Source: Pseudooceanicola marinus (lineage in GTDB: Bacteria > Pseudomonadota > Alphaproteobacteria > Rhodobacterales > Rhodobacteraceae). Taken from it: a DNA stretch of 64,000 nucleotides. The stretch spans positions 186,001 to 250,000 of the forward strand of contig NZ_PGTC01000024.1 in the NCBI RefSeq assembly GCF_002786295.1, given 5' to 3'. The translations under genes and the position numbers were made by a program. The stretch's first letter is position 1; each line of letters opens with the position of its first letter. The notes beneath the pieces were generated by a model. That model was not told the DNA's origin, made no database searches, and was given only the letters and a program-made list of their open reading frames with translations. Shown here piece by piece: positions 53,043 through 62,131 of the stretch.

Positions 53043-54355
53043 GCGCCCCCCTGATCGGTGCCCTGGGCCTTCTGGGCGTTCTCGTCCTGATCGCCATCCG
53101 CATTCCCATCGGCGTCTCCCTCGGCGTGGCCGCCGTGGTCGGGCTGACCGTGCTGCGCAACGAACGCGTGGCGATGAACGTCATGGAACAGACGCCCTTC
53201 GAGGTTGCCGCCAGCTGGAGCCTGTCGGCCATCCCGATGTTCATCCTGATGGGGGCCATCGCCCACAACTCCGGCATTTCCGTCGCCCTGTTCCGGGCGG
53301 CGCGCCTCTGGGCCTCGCGCCTGCCGGGCGGGCTGGCGGTGGCCACCAACCTCGCCTCGGCCGGGTTCGCCGCCGCCTCCGGCTCCTCCGTCGCCACGGC
53401 GGCCACCATGGGCCGCCTCGGCATCCCCGAGATGCTGCGCGCGGGCTATGACAAGGGGCTGGCCGCGGGCGTCGTCGCCTCGGCCGGTACACTGGGCGCG
53501 CTGATCCCGCCCTCGATCATGTTCGTGATCTACGGGGTCTTCGCCGAGGTCTCGATCACCAAGCTTCTGGTCGCGGGCGTCCTGCCCGGCATCCTGACGG
53601 CGGCGGTCTACACGGCGATGATCATCATCCGGGCCAAGCTGAACCCCAAGATCGCCCCGCCGGTCACGGTGGACCCCGAGGAAGGCACCCTGTGGCAGGC
53701 GCGCTGGAAATCCCTGCTGCCGGTCTGGCCGGTGCTGGTGCTGATCTTCGGGATCATCGGCGGCCTATATGGAGGGATCTTCACCCCCACCGAGGCCGGG
53801 GCGGGTGGCGCCCTGCTGGCCTGCGCCATCGCGCTCTTCCAGGGCCGCCTGACAGGCCGGGTCATGTGGACCTCGGTGATGGAGGCCGTGACGACAACCG
53901 CCTCGCTGCTGTTCGTGGCCTATGGCGCGGTGATGTTCACCAAGTTCCTGGCGCTGTCGGGCCTGCCGGTCTTCCTCGGCAACACGATCGAGAGCTGGCA
54001 GCTGTCGCCCTACATGCTGATCCTGGCGGCCTCGGTGATCTACCTGATCCTGGGCATGTTCCTGGATCCGATGGGCGTACTGCTGCTGTCGCTGCCGGTG
54101 ATGCAGCCAATGTTCGACGCCGTCGGCGCGGATCCGATCTGGGTCGGCGTGATCGTGGTGAAGTTCATCGAGATCGGCCTGCTGACCCCGCCCGTGGGCT
54201 TCAACGTCTACGTGGTGAAATCGGTAGTCGGTGACGAGATCCCCCTCGGCCGCATCTTCCGTGGCGTGGGTTGGTTCCTGGCCTGCGAGGCGATCATCAT
54301 GTTCCTTCTGGTGGTCTTCCCGCAGATCTCGCTGGTCCTGCCGAACGGGATGTAA
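53039..54355 (+). CDS. dctM: TRAP transporter large permease (DctM)
   Basis: A 438-residue protein with about 12 membrane segments. Conserved DctM stretches are LSAIPMFILMGAIAHNSGIS, ASGSSVATAATMG, ASAGTLGALIPPSIMFVIYG and TPPVGFNVYVVKSV. It moves the DctP-delivered substrate with sodium ions. Its last 59 bp overlap the antisense lysR gene on the opposite strand (54297-54355), so one of the two ends was probably extended by loss of a stop. Confidence 0.92.
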   Translation: MSAPLIGALGLLGVLVLIAIRIPIGVSLGVAAVVGLTVLRNERVAMNVMEQTPFEVAASWSLSAIPMFILMGAIAHNSGISVALFRAARLWASRLPGGLAVATNLASAGFAAASGSSVATAATMGRLGIPEMLRAGYDKGLAAGVVASAGTLGALIPPSIMFVIYGVFAEVSITKLLVAGVLPGILTAAVYTAMIIIRAKLNPKIAPPVTVDPEEGTLWQARWKSLLPVWPVLVLIFGIIGGLYGGIFTPTEAGAGGALLACAIALFQGRLTGRVMWTSVMEAVTTTASLLFVAYGAVMFTKFLALSGLPVFLGNTIESWQLSPYMLILAASVIYLILGMFLDPMGVLLLSLPVMQPMFDAVGADPIWVGVIVVKFIEIGLLTPPVGFNVYVVKSVVGDEIPLGRIFRGVGWFLACEAIIMFLLVVFPQISLVLPNGM

Positions 54356-55295
54356 GAAGCTGGGCGGCCGCATGTCCGGCCGCCCCTCCCTCCGACGCCC
54401 CGTGATCCCAGGGCGCCACGGGTTGCACGGCCTCGCGCAGCCAGTCGCACATGGCCACGACCAGCCGGTCCTGCGCCCGCGACACCGGGACCCAGGCCGA
54501 CACCCAGAGATCCGGAATGGTGTACTCCTCCAGCACACGGCACAGCTCCCCGCGCGCCACGTAGGGCCGCGCCAGGTAGTCGGCGACCACGGCCACGCCG
54601 AGGTCGGCCAGGGCCGCCTCGACCAGGACCTGGCTGTCGTTGACCGAGAAGTGGGGATTGATCTCGACGCTGACCGGCCCCTGCCGTCCCTCGAACACCC
54701 AGTTCGACCCGATGGGGTGGAAGGACAGGCAATCATGGTTCAGCAGGTGACGCGGATGGCTCAGCTCCCCCGCCTGGGCGAGATAGCCCGGGGAGGCCAC
54801 GGTCGACCGCGGATAGGGACAGAGCGGCGTCGCCTCCACATTGGGGTAGGAGGTCGGGATCGCCCCGATGGCGATGTCGAACCCCTCCTCCAGCGGATTG
54901 ACCGAGCGGTCCATCAGCACCAGGTCGATGCGCGCCTCGGGATGGGCGGCCTGGAACTCGGTGATGATGCGCCCGAAATGCAGCACGCACAGCGTCGTCG
55001 GGCACTTGATGCGCAGCGTGCCGGCCATGGGTGAGCCATGGGCCCGCAGGTCGGCGAAGGCGTCGGTCACATCCGCCACGATCGCCATGAAACGCGGATG
55101 CACCTGCGCGCCCGTCTCCGTCAGTTCCAGCTTGCGGGTCGAGCGGATGAACAGCGGCGCGCCGATCTGGTCCTCCAGCCGGTTGATCTTCTTCGAGATC
55201 ACCGAAGGCACTGTATCCAGGTTGCGGGCCGCAGCCGAGAAACTGCCCGCGCGCACGACCGCCAGGAAGGTGCGCATATTGTCGATGGTATCCAT
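54297..55295 (-). CDS. LysR-family regulator with an extended C-terminus
   Basis: A 332-residue LysR regulator. The HTH is at about 3-60 (FLAVVRAGSFSAAARNLD, SVISKKINRLEDQIG) and the effector-binding domain at about 92-300 (GTLRIKCPTTLCVLHFGRII). The family is usually 290-305 residues. The last ~30 residues here (EGGAAGHAAAQLLTSRSAGP onward) are low complexity and antisense to dctM, so the reading frame likely runs past its former stop. It is divergent from the FAD oxidoreductase gene and is the probable activator of the AcnX-oxidoreductase operon. Confidence 0.85.
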   Translation of the reverse strand: MDTIDNMRTFLAVVRAGSFSAAARNLDTVPSVISKKINRLEDQIGAPLFIRSTRKLELTETGAQVHPRFMAIVADVTDAFADLRAHGSPMAGTLRIKCPTTLCVLHFGRIITEFQAAHPEARIDLVLMDRSVNPLEEGFDIAIGAIPTSYPNVEATPLCPYPRSTVASPGYLAQAGELSHPRHLLNHDCLSFHPIGSNWVFEGRQGPVSVEINPHFSVNDSQVLVEAALADLGVAVVADYLARPYVARGELCRVLEEYTIPDLWVSAWVPVSRAQDRLVVAMCDWLREAVQPVAPWDHGASEGGAAGHAAAQLLTSRSAGPARSAGRPPEGT

Positions 55296-55322
55296 GGGGT
55301 CTCCTCTCCCTGCGTCAAATGT

Positions 55323-55341
55323 CTTTCGCGATGCGCAAAAG
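55323..55341. promoter_or_regulatory. Imperfect palindrome CTTTCGCGATGCGCAAAAG, LysR box candidate
   Basis: In the 125-bp lysR/FAD-oxidoreductase gap, TTTCGCG and CGCAAAA are inverted around ATG, and the T-N11-A pattern of LysR sites is met (T at 55325, A at 55337). Confidence 0.4.
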
Positions 55342-55420
55342 GTAAAGGCGTAAATCTGTTCTGTTTCTGAGGGTAACGGGGTGCGACGGTCCCCGGGAAT
55401 TCAGAGGGAGGAGCATCGCC

Positions 55421-56767
55421 ATGAGCGACCAATTCAACACGGCCACCCGGATCGTTCGTCGGGATGCCGGGCGTCCCGTGGACCGGCTGAGCGCGGACAT
55501 TTGCGTCGTCGGCGCCGGGATTTCCGGTGTCACAGCCGCGCTGGAGGCCGCCAAGCTGGGCCGCAAGGTGGTGCTGGTCGACAGCCAGCCCGCGCTTGGC
55601 GGCCAGGCCGTGAACTCGATCATCGCCACCTTCTGCGGCCTCTTTTCCAACGGCACCCATGGCTACCAGTTCACCCACGGTATTGCCGACGATCTGCTGG
55701 GCTATCTGGAACGCCAGGACCAGGGCATCTTCTATCGCCACGGCCCCAACACCACGGTGGTCTACTACGACGAGGTGGCCCTGGGTCGCTGGGTCGAGGA
55801 AAGCATCCTGGCCGCGGGGATCACCGTGGTCCTGGGCGCCATGCTGAACGGCACCGAGGTCGAGGGCGGGCGCGTCACGCGCGGCCATTTCCTGACCCGC
55901 TATGGCGCGCTGGACGTGGACGCTACCGGCTGGGTCGATGCCTCCGGCGATGCCGCACTGGTCTGGCAATCGGGCTTCGACTGTCGCGAGCCGGACCAGA
56001 ACGGCGTCTACGGCACCCAGATGGTGGTGATGGAGAACATCAACGAGGCCGCCCAGCCGACCCGCGACCTGATCGGCGCCCGGATGAAGGAGGTGGGCGA
56101 TCAGTACGGGTTGCGGCGGCGCGAGGGGCTGGGCTTCACCATCCCCGGGCGTGGCATCGCGGCGATGAACATGACCCACGTGGAAACCCCGCTGGAACCG
56201 GTCGCGGCCTCTGCCGCCGCCCTGGACGGCAAGGACCAGGCCATGCGCGCGGTGGACTTCCTGCGCAAGGAATTCCCCGACTGCTTCGGCGAGGCACGCA
56301 TCCGCTCCTTCGGGCTGCCGGGCATCCGCCAGACCCGTTGGATCAAGGGCCGCCATCACCTGACGGTCGAGGAGATCCGCGAAAGCCGCAAGTTCGACGA
56401 TGCCATCGGCCGCACCGCCTGGCCGATCGAGTTGCACGACCATGACGACGGCCACCACTGGATCGTCTTCGACAAGGATCACGTGCATTACGTGCCGCTT
56501 GGCAGCCTGGTGCCCGAGGCCTGTCACAACGTCATCGCCGCCGGGCGCTGCATCGACGCCGACAGCGCCGCGCTGTCCTCGGTGCGCGTCATGGGCCCCT
56601 GCATCGCCATGGGCATGGCCGCGGCCCATGCGCTGGACCTCGCCGGAACCGGCAGCACCCATCAGATCGACATGGACGAGATGCGCGCGCGGGTATCCGA
56701 TAACGTCGAGCGCCAGCACTACCGCTGGGACGAGAAGGAGCTGGCCTCGGTCGCGACCAATTCGTGA
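55421..56767 (+). CDS. FAD-dependent oxidoreductase of the AcnX-linked locus
   Basis: A 448-residue FAD-dependent oxidoreductase. The Rossmann motif ICVVGAGISGVTAALEAAKL begins near residue 27, and the GGQAVNSIIATFCGLF stretch is shared by FAD-dependent dehydrogenases/reductases of the FAD_oxidored group. The C-terminal NVIAAGRCIDADSAALSSVR region completes the FAD site. The substrate is unknown; the gene is directly followed by AcnX, so it probably makes or consumes the AcnX substrate. The ATG has AGAGGGAGGAGC upstream. Confidence 0.8.
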   Translation: MSDQFNTATRIVRRDAGRPVDRLSADICVVGAGISGVTAALEAAKLGRKVVLVDSQPALGGQAVNSIIATFCGLFSNGTHGYQFTHGIADDLLGYLERQDQGIFYRHGPNTTVVYYDEVALGRWVEESILAAGITVVLGAMLNGTEVEGGRVTRGHFLTRYGALDVDATGWVDASGDAALVWQSGFDCREPDQNGVYGTQMVVMENINEAAQPTRDLIGARMKEVGDQYGLRRREGLGFTIPGRGIAAMNMTHVETPLEPVAASAAALDGKDQAMRAVDFLRKEFPDCFGEARIRSFGLPGIRQTRWIKGRHHLTVEEIRESRKFDDAIGRTAWPIELHDHDDGHHWIVFDKDHVHYVPLGSLVPEACHNVIAAGRCIDADSAALSSVRVMGPCIAMGMAAAHALDLAGTGSTHQIDMDEMRARVSDNVERQHYRWDEKELASVATNS

Positions 56768-56787
56768 CCCGGACCGGAGGAGGAAGA

Positions 56788-58059
56788 ATGCAACTGACCG
56801 ATACTGAAAAGGCCATGCGGGACGGCGACGGCGGGGAGGCCGTGGCCGCCGCGATGGACCTTCTGATCCGCTACGGCACGGCGCTTGGCGCCGAGCGCCT
56901 AGTGGAAACCGACAACGTGGCGGGCGCCTTCAACGCCTCCACCCCCTCGGTGCGCAAGATCGCCGAGAACGGCATGGCCGAGGTCTTCTCGCGCCTCAAC
57001 CTCGACAGCGACAAGACGGTCGAGATCCCGCAGATGCGCGCCCGCACCTGCCAGCTGATTACCGGCATCGACGACCAGAACTGGGCCCTGCAGGGCGCCG
57101 ATCCGCAGATGGTCGAGATGCAGCGCGACAGCGAGGCCTTCGTCGGCCAGCGCGGGGTGAACCTGATGGCCACCTGCACCCCCTACCAGGTCGGCAACGT
57201 GCCCACCTTCGGCGAACATTGCGCCTGGATGGAAAGCTCCGCCGTGATCTACTGCAACGGCGCGCTTGGCGGGCGCACCAATGTCGAGGGCAAGGAAAGC
57301 ACCGGCGCCGCCGCGCTGACCGGGCGTATCCCCTACTGGGGCTATCACCTTTCCGAAAACCGCTACGGCAACCGCCATATCCGCGTCGACGTGCCCGTGC
57401 GCTCGATGCTGGACTGGGGTTTGCTGGGCTATTTCACCGGCGAGATGGTGGAAGAGAACATCCCCGTGCTGGAGGGCGATATGTCCGGCGTCGACCTGGT
57501 CAAGCTGAAGCATTTCGGCGCCGCCGCGGCCTCCTCCGGCGGGGTGGAGATGTACCACATCCCCGGTCACACCCCCGAGGCGCGCACCGTGGACGAGGCC
57601 TTCGGCCCCAATCGGGCCGATGATGTCCACGTCTACGACGCCACCGCGCGCAAGAAGATGTACGACACGCTGCAAAGCGCCGAGGACCGCAAGGTCGACT
57701 TCATCATGCTGGGCTGCCCGCACAACTCGATCGAGCAGCTGGCCCGCATCGCGCATCTTCTGGACGGCAAGCGGCTGCACCCGGATGTCGCGCTCTGGGT
57801 CCATACCCCGCGCGCGATCCGTACCGTCGCCGAACGCTCGGGCTACGTGGCGCGGATCGAGGCGGCGGGCGGCAAGGTGATGTCGGACACCTGCCCCGCC
57901 ATCTCGCGCCGCCTGCCGCCGGGGGTGCGCGTGATCGCCACCGACAGCGCCAAGCAGGCCCACTACCTGCCCGCCATTGCCAAGGTGCAGGGCTGGTTCG
58001 GCAGCCTGGAGGCCTGCATCGAGGCCGGCCTGACCGGCACCTGGACGGGAGACTTCTGA
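56788..58059 (+). CDS. acnX: Aconitase X catalytic (large) subunit, AcnX type II
   Basis: A 423-residue protein of the aconitase X (DUF521) family, which holds an Fe-S or iron site and dehydrates hydroxy acids. The metal-site cysteine candidates are in MATCTPYQVG, LGCPHNSIEQL and SDTCPAISRR; GALGGRTNVEGKES is also conserved. Known members include cis-3-hydroxy-L-proline dehydratases and archaeal phosphomevalonate dehydratase. The ATG at 56788 follows GGAGGAGGAAG. The swivel-domain subunit starts within its stop codon (TGATGG), so the two are coupled. Confidence 0.85.
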   Translation: MQLTDTEKAMRDGDGGEAVAAAMDLLIRYGTALGAERLVETDNVAGAFNASTPSVRKIAENGMAEVFSRLNLDSDKTVEIPQMRARTCQLITGIDDQNWALQGADPQMVEMQRDSEAFVGQRGVNLMATCTPYQVGNVPTFGEHCAWMESSAVIYCNGALGGRTNVEGKESTGAAALTGRIPYWGYHLSENRYGNRHIRVDVPVRSMLDWGLLGYFTGEMVEENIPVLEGDMSGVDLVKLKHFGAAAASSGGVEMYHIPGHTPEARTVDEAFGPNRADDVHVYDATARKKMYDTLQSAEDRKVDFIMLGCPHNSIEQLARIAHLLDGKRLHPDVALWVHTPRAIRTVAERSGYVARIEAAGGKVMSDTCPAISRRLPPGVRVIATDSAKQAHYLPAIAKVQGWFGSLEACIEAGLTGTWTGDF

Positions 58060-58499
58060 TGGAAACGCTGACAACACCCCTGCTGATCCGTGGCCGCTGC
58101 GTCGTTGCCGGCCGGGCCGAGGGCGAGGCCTTGGTCACCACCCAGACCATCTCCGGCTGGGGCGGGATCAACGAGCGTGACGGCTCGATCATCGAGCGTC
58201 GGCACGAGTTGGTCGGGCAGAGCTTCGCGGGCAAGATCCTGGTCTTCCCCGGCGCCAAGGGATCCTCCGGCTGGTCCGCCTTCTTCCACATGACCCGGAT
58301 CAATGGCGTCGCCCCGGCGGCCATGCTGTTCACCCGGATGACGACGAAAATGGCGCTCGGGGCCGTGGTGACGCGCGTCCCCTCGATGACAGATTTCGAC
58401 CATGACGTCTTCGACAGCATCCGCACCGGGGACTGGGTGTCGGTCGACGCCGAGGCCGGCGAGATCCGCGTCACGCGGCGCGGCGACAGCACGTCGTGA
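58059..58499 (+). CDS. Aconitase X swivel-domain (small) subunit
   Basis: A 146-residue protein equal to the aconitase-type swivelling domain (DUF126). Recognisable: LLIRGRCVVAGRAEGEALVT, LSWGG-like ISGWGGINERDGSIIERR, FAGKILVFPGAKGSSGWS. It closes over the substrate bound by the large subunit. In single-chain AcnX the two parts are fused; here they are separate genes overlapping by 1 bp. Confidence 0.88.
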   Translation: METLTTPLLIRGRCVVAGRAEGEALVTTQTISGWGGINERDGSIIERRHELVGQSFAGKILVFPGAKGSSGWSAFFHMTRINGVAPAAMLFTRMTTKMALGAVVTRVPSMTDFDHDVFDSIRTGDWVSVDAEAGEIRVTRRGDSTS

Positions 58500-59022
58500 G
58501 CAGGCGCCGCCCGCGTCGATCTCCGGGCCCTTGCCCGCCTCGCGATCAGATCGAGGTCGGGCAGGGTGATCCGATGTAGCGGCGCCTGAGCCTCTTGCAC
58601 GACCGGGCGTCGAGGCGCCCGGTTCAAAGGGGGTCACGCCTGAACGGTTCCTTCGCGCAGGGCTGCGAACGCTGGCACTTCCCCGTGCCCCGGAGGCACT
58701 TATCCCCTGGGCGCGGTGAAAGGTCGTCCGAGCACGGTGTAGCCGTTCAACACGGCGGCACGAACGTGGAGGCCTGCGACCTGGCGATCGAAGTCGCACG
58801 CCCTGCGGCTCTGCCCCTACAGCCCCAAGCACCGCAAATGTTCAGCGTGAGTCGCGCAACCATCGGCCGCTGGACCGACAGGGTCCATATCCCGCTTTAA
58901 CAGCGTGCGGGAAGGACCTTCGTGACGGTGGACGAGGGGCTTGCCTGCGTGACGGACTTGAGGAACCCGCTCGACGCGAAAGGCGCGATGCAAAACAAGA
59001 TCAATATTTCAGGAGAAAGAAG
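58500..59022. other. 523-bp gene-poor stretch with a degraded coding relic
   Basis: No intact gene. At 58700-58795 on the minus strand a 31-codon frame ends in RAAVLNGYTVLGRPFTAPRG then TAA and is cut by a TAG upstream, so it looks like the C-terminal relic of a protein, possibly from a mobile element. The rest shows no ORF of note and sits next to a tRNA gene, a common insertion place. Confidence 0.4.
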
Positions 59023-59098
59023 TGGTGCCGGTGATAGGACTCGAACCTACGACCCCATCATTACGAATGACGTGCTCTACCAGCTGAGCTACACCGGC
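59023..59098 (-). tRNA. tRNA-Thr (anticodon CGT)
   Basis: The minus strand folds as a 76-nt tRNA with encoded CCA: acceptor GCCGGTG/CACCGGC, D-loop AGCTCAGCTGGTAGAGC, anticodon loop TTCGTAA, and T-arm GGTTCGAGTCC. The anticodon CGT reads ACG threonine codons. Confidence 0.97.
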
Positions 59099-59163
59099 AC
59101 TTCCCTCGGAGGGCCCGCGAACGGGGCCTCGTGGGCCGGGGCTATAGCACCCCGGCGGCGGTT

Positions 59164-59190
59164 GGAAAAGCGCAAAGTGCGCGCTTTTCC
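59164..59190 (-). terminator. Terminator after hemY-like gene
   Basis: GGAAAAGCGC (59164-59173) and GCGCTTTTCC (59181-59190) form a hairpin with an A-rich and a T-rich arm, in the gap between the hemY-like stop and the tRNA start on the minus strand. Confidence 0.7.
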
Positions 59191-59198
59191 GGGAGCTT

Positions 59199-60755
59199 TC
59201 AGCGGCGATCGCCGGAGGGATCGCCCGGGCTGTGCTCGGGCGGGATGACCTCGGCTTCGGGGATCCCGTCGGACGCCTCCTGCGCCTGGCCGTCGGGCGC
59301 CTCTGCCGTCCCCGTCTCGCCCGGCATCTCGGGTGGGGTGGCGGCCTGGGCGGCGGCGGGCACTCCGGCCCCCTCATCCACCCGGCCGACGATCAGCGGC
59401 AGCATCGCGCTGGACATGGTCGTCTGGTAATCCGCCGCCGGCGCGTCCTTCCAGGCGAGCGTGTCGAAGGCCTGGCAGTTCTCGCAGACCGGCACCCATT
59501 CGGCGTGGATGTGGTGGCAGTTCTCGCAGGTCCACTGCGGGCCGCGCGGGGCGGAGACGGCGCGCGCCAGCCAGCCCTTCACCACGGCGTCCGAGGCCCC
59601 CTCGCCGCGTTCGATCGCCGCCATGATGGTCAGCGCGCGGGCATCGGGTTTCTCGGTCGCCAGATCGCCGAGGGCCTTGCGGGCGGCGGGGAAATCCTCC
59701 GCCGCGATCAGCAGCTCGGCCTGCAGCAGCCGGGTCTCGCGGTGCTCGGGGTGGATGCGGGTCAGGGTCTTGAACCGCTTCAGCCGGGCCTCGGCGTCCT
59801 CCTCGGGATGCAGCGCGGCAAAGGCGGCGGCGAGGTCGGGATGGGGATGGGCCTCCCAGGCCTTCTTCAGGACGCGGGTGGCATATTTCGGCTTGCCCTG
59901 CTCGGCATAGGCGCGGGCGGCAAAGACGGCGGCAGGGATCAGGTCGGGCGACAGGCGGTTGGCCTCGATCGCGGCCTCGCGCATCTCGATGGTGCTGTCA
60001 TCGGCCAGGACGGTCTTCGCCTCGCTGAGGGCCAGCACCGCATCGCGGCGCTTGTGCACGTCGCGCGGCAGGGCCCCATGGCGCAGCTTCGCCTTTAGAG
60101 TACCGCGAGCGCCGGACCAGTCCTGGTTGGCCGCCTGCAGCTTCAGCAGGGTGTCCTGCACCTCGACGTGCTGCGGCTTCAGGGCGAAGGCCTTCTCGGC
60201 CAGCTTCATCGCCTTGTCGGTATCGCCCGCCTCCAGCTTCTGTTTCATCAGCCCGCGCACGCCGACGAAGCGGGTGCGTTCATCGGTCACCAGCCGCTTG
60301 TAGGCCTCTTCGGCGCGGCGCTTGTCGCCCGCGACCTCGGCCGCCTGGGCGATGACCAGCGTCGTCAGATCGGGCCGGTCGAGATATTTCTCGGCCTTGG
60401 TGGCCTTGGACATGGCCAACCGCCCCTCGCCCGAGGCCAGCGCCATCAGGCTGTCGCTGAGCGCGTTGAAGCCCTTGCGCTCGCGGTTGCGGTCGAAATA
60501 GCGGCTAAGGGCGGTTTCATCGCCGTTGATGAACTTCAGCAGGGCGATCAGCAGCCCGGCCAGTTTCAGCAGCAGCCAGATGGACAGCACCAGCAGCAGC
60601 AGAGCGATAACCGCGCGGATCGGGGTCAGGTTGAATTCCATCGCGCCAAAGGCGATGCGCACCCCGCCGTCCAGTTCCAGCAGGTAGGCGGCGCCGAAGG
60701 TGGCCGCCCCCACGAGCAGGACGAAGACGAGGATTTTCACCAGGGACCAGAGCAT
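59199..60755 (-). CDS. hemY: HemY-like membrane TPR protein with C-terminal zinc ribbon
   Basis: A 518-residue protein. Two N-terminal membrane segments (about 3-25, LVKILVFVLLVGAATFGAAY; about 45-75, IRAVIALLLLVLSIWLLLKL) belong to the HemY_N domain, followed by TPR-like helices (ERTRFVGVRGLMKQKLEAG, EKAFALKPQHVEVQDTLLKL). A CxxC pair near 415-435 (WTCENCHHIH, VCENCQAF) looks like a zinc ribbon, as in LapB/YciM. The C-terminal tail is acidic and proline-rich. HemY proteins sit at the end of heme-synthesis operons; the biochemical role is not settled. Confidence 0.88.
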   Translation of the reverse strand: MLWSLVKILVFVLLVGAATFGAAYLLELDGGVRIAFGAMEFNLTPIRAVIALLLLVLSIWLLLKLAGLLIALLKFINGDETALSRYFDRNRERKGFNALSDSLMALASGEGRLAMSKATKAEKYLDRPDLTTLVIAQAAEVAGDKRRAEEAYKRLVTDERTRFVGVRGLMKQKLEAGDTDKAMKLAEKAFALKPQHVEVQDTLLKLQAANQDWSGARGTLKAKLRHGALPRDVHKRRDAVLALSEAKTVLADDSTIEMREAAIEANRLSPDLIPAAVFAARAYAEQGKPKYATRVLKKAWEAHPHPDLAAAFAALHPEEDAEARLKRFKTLTRIHPEHRETRLLQAELLIAAEDFPAARKALGDLATEKPDARALTIMAAIERGEGASDAVVKGWLARAVSAPRGPQWTCENCHHIHAEWVPVCENCQAFDTLAWKDAPAADYQTTMSSAMLPLIVGRVDEGAGVPAAAQAATPPEMPGETGTAEAPDGQAQEASDGIPEAEVIPPEHSPGDPSGDRR

Positions 60756-60765
60756 CAGTTCTTCC

Positions 60766-62067
60766 TCACTTCGTCTGTTCGGACAGCGTTTCGGCTGCGG
60801 TGACGGTGTCGGAGCGGGTGCGGGCGAGGTTCATCCAGTCGTTCATGGCGGCCAGAGCCGGCTCCGGCAGCCCATCCAGTTCGACCAGGGCCTTCTTCAG
60901 GTCACCGTCGCGCAGAGCGGCCTCGGCGCGCGACAGGATCGCGTCGGGGTCGTCCCCCTCCTTCGGGGTCAGAGACCGCGCGCCCAGCTGGTTCTTCAGG
61001 AAGTCGTTGAGGGATCCCCCCAGACTGCCGTCGCGGGTGGCGGCAAGGGCATCGCGGGCCGCATCGGGCAGATCGTCCCGCAAGCGGGCCATGGTCGCCA
61101 CGCCGGCCGCGGCATTGGTCTCCAGGGCGTCGGGAATGTCCAGCCCCAGCTCGGCCAGGGTCTTCAGCGGTGCCTCGAAGGGCTCACCATCGGCCAATGC
61201 CCCGTTCAGACGCACAAACGCAGCGCGGATCTGGGTATCGCGTGCGGTGGCGGCGGCGTCCTCGCGCATCTGCTGGCTGTCGGTGACCATCTCCTGGATC
61301 TCGGCGCGCTGGTCCTCCATGGCCTTTTGCAGGCGCGCGAGCTCGTCCTCATAGGCGGCGATGGCGGAATCCGAGACACTTTCGGCCAGGGGCTGCTTTT
61401 CAAGCTCATCGACACGGGCGGTCAGCGCATCGAGGTCCGACCGGGTGCTTTCCACACTCTGCTGCAGATCAGCAAAGCTCGCCTCCATGTCGCTGACACT
61501 GGCGGTCACGGCATCCAGAGCCGACAGGTCAGGGCCCGCGTCCAGATCCGCGCGCAGGTCCTCCAGCGTGGCGGCCTGATCTTGCTGCGTCTGCTCCAGC
61601 GCGGTGGTGTCGACGGGCGGGAAGGCGATCATCGCGGCGCCGAACCCGATGCCGGCGGCGACCACGCCCCCCAGCAGGGCCGGGCCGAAGCCCCCCCGAC
61701 GGGCGGGCGGTTCCGCCTCGGCCGCGGGCGGCGGCGTATCGGCGGGCGGGCCGTTCGGGGTCTCATCCGCCTGCAGCCGGTCGTCGCCAGCGGCAAGCGG
61801 GCTTTCCTCGTCCAGATCGGTCAGCTCTTCCTCGGGAATGGCGACCGCCGCGGCCGGATCGGCAACTTCCTCGCGCGGATCATGCTCGGGTGCGACCAGT
61901 TCCGGCGCGTTGTCCGTCGGGTCATGCTCCGGTACGGTCAGTTCCGCCTCGGTGCCCTCCGGCGCGGGGCCGGTGTCGACGTCTTCCTCTGGCCGGCCCG
62001 TCTCCTGGCTGGCCTCCGCATCCGTCTGGCTGCGTTTTTCGGTCTCGTCGTCCCTGGTCTGAGCCAA
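60766..62067 (-). CDS. Mitofilin/Mic60-like inner-membrane protein
   Basis: A 433-residue protein: an acidic, disordered N-terminus (about 1-120), one membrane segment at about 125-148 (GGFGPALLGGVVAAGIGFGA), a coiled coil (about 150-280, LEQTQQDQAATLEDLRADLD), and a C-terminal mitofilin-like domain (DALAATRDGSLGGSLNDFLK, AEAALRDGDLKKALVELDGL). Alphaproteobacterial Mic60 proteins shape intracytoplasmic membranes and are related to the mitochondrial cristae protein. It lies between hemD and hemY, the classical neighbourhood. Confidence 0.85.
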   Translation of the reverse strand: MAQTRDDETEKRSQTDAEASQETGRPEEDVDTGPAPEGTEAELTVPEHDPTDNAPELVAPEHDPREEVADPAAAVAIPEEELTDLDEESPLAAGDDRLQADETPNGPPADTPPPAAEAEPPARRGGFGPALLGGVVAAGIGFGAAMIAFPPVDTTALEQTQQDQAATLEDLRADLDAGPDLSALDAVTASVSDMEASFADLQQSVESTRSDLDALTARVDELEKQPLAESVSDSAIAAYEDELARLQKAMEDQRAEIQEMVTDSQQMREDAAATARDTQIRAAFVRLNGALADGEPFEAPLKTLAELGLDIPDALETNAAAGVATMARLRDDLPDAARDALAATRDGSLGGSLNDFLKNQLGARSLTPKEGDDPDAILSRAEAALRDGDLKKALVELDGLPEPALAAMNDWMNLARTRSDTVTAAETLSEQTK

Positions 62068-62131
62068 TGATCAACCCCTTCGCTTCTGGGCGTTCGATTC
62101 TGGGCGCCCACCATGGCGCATCACGGGCAGC

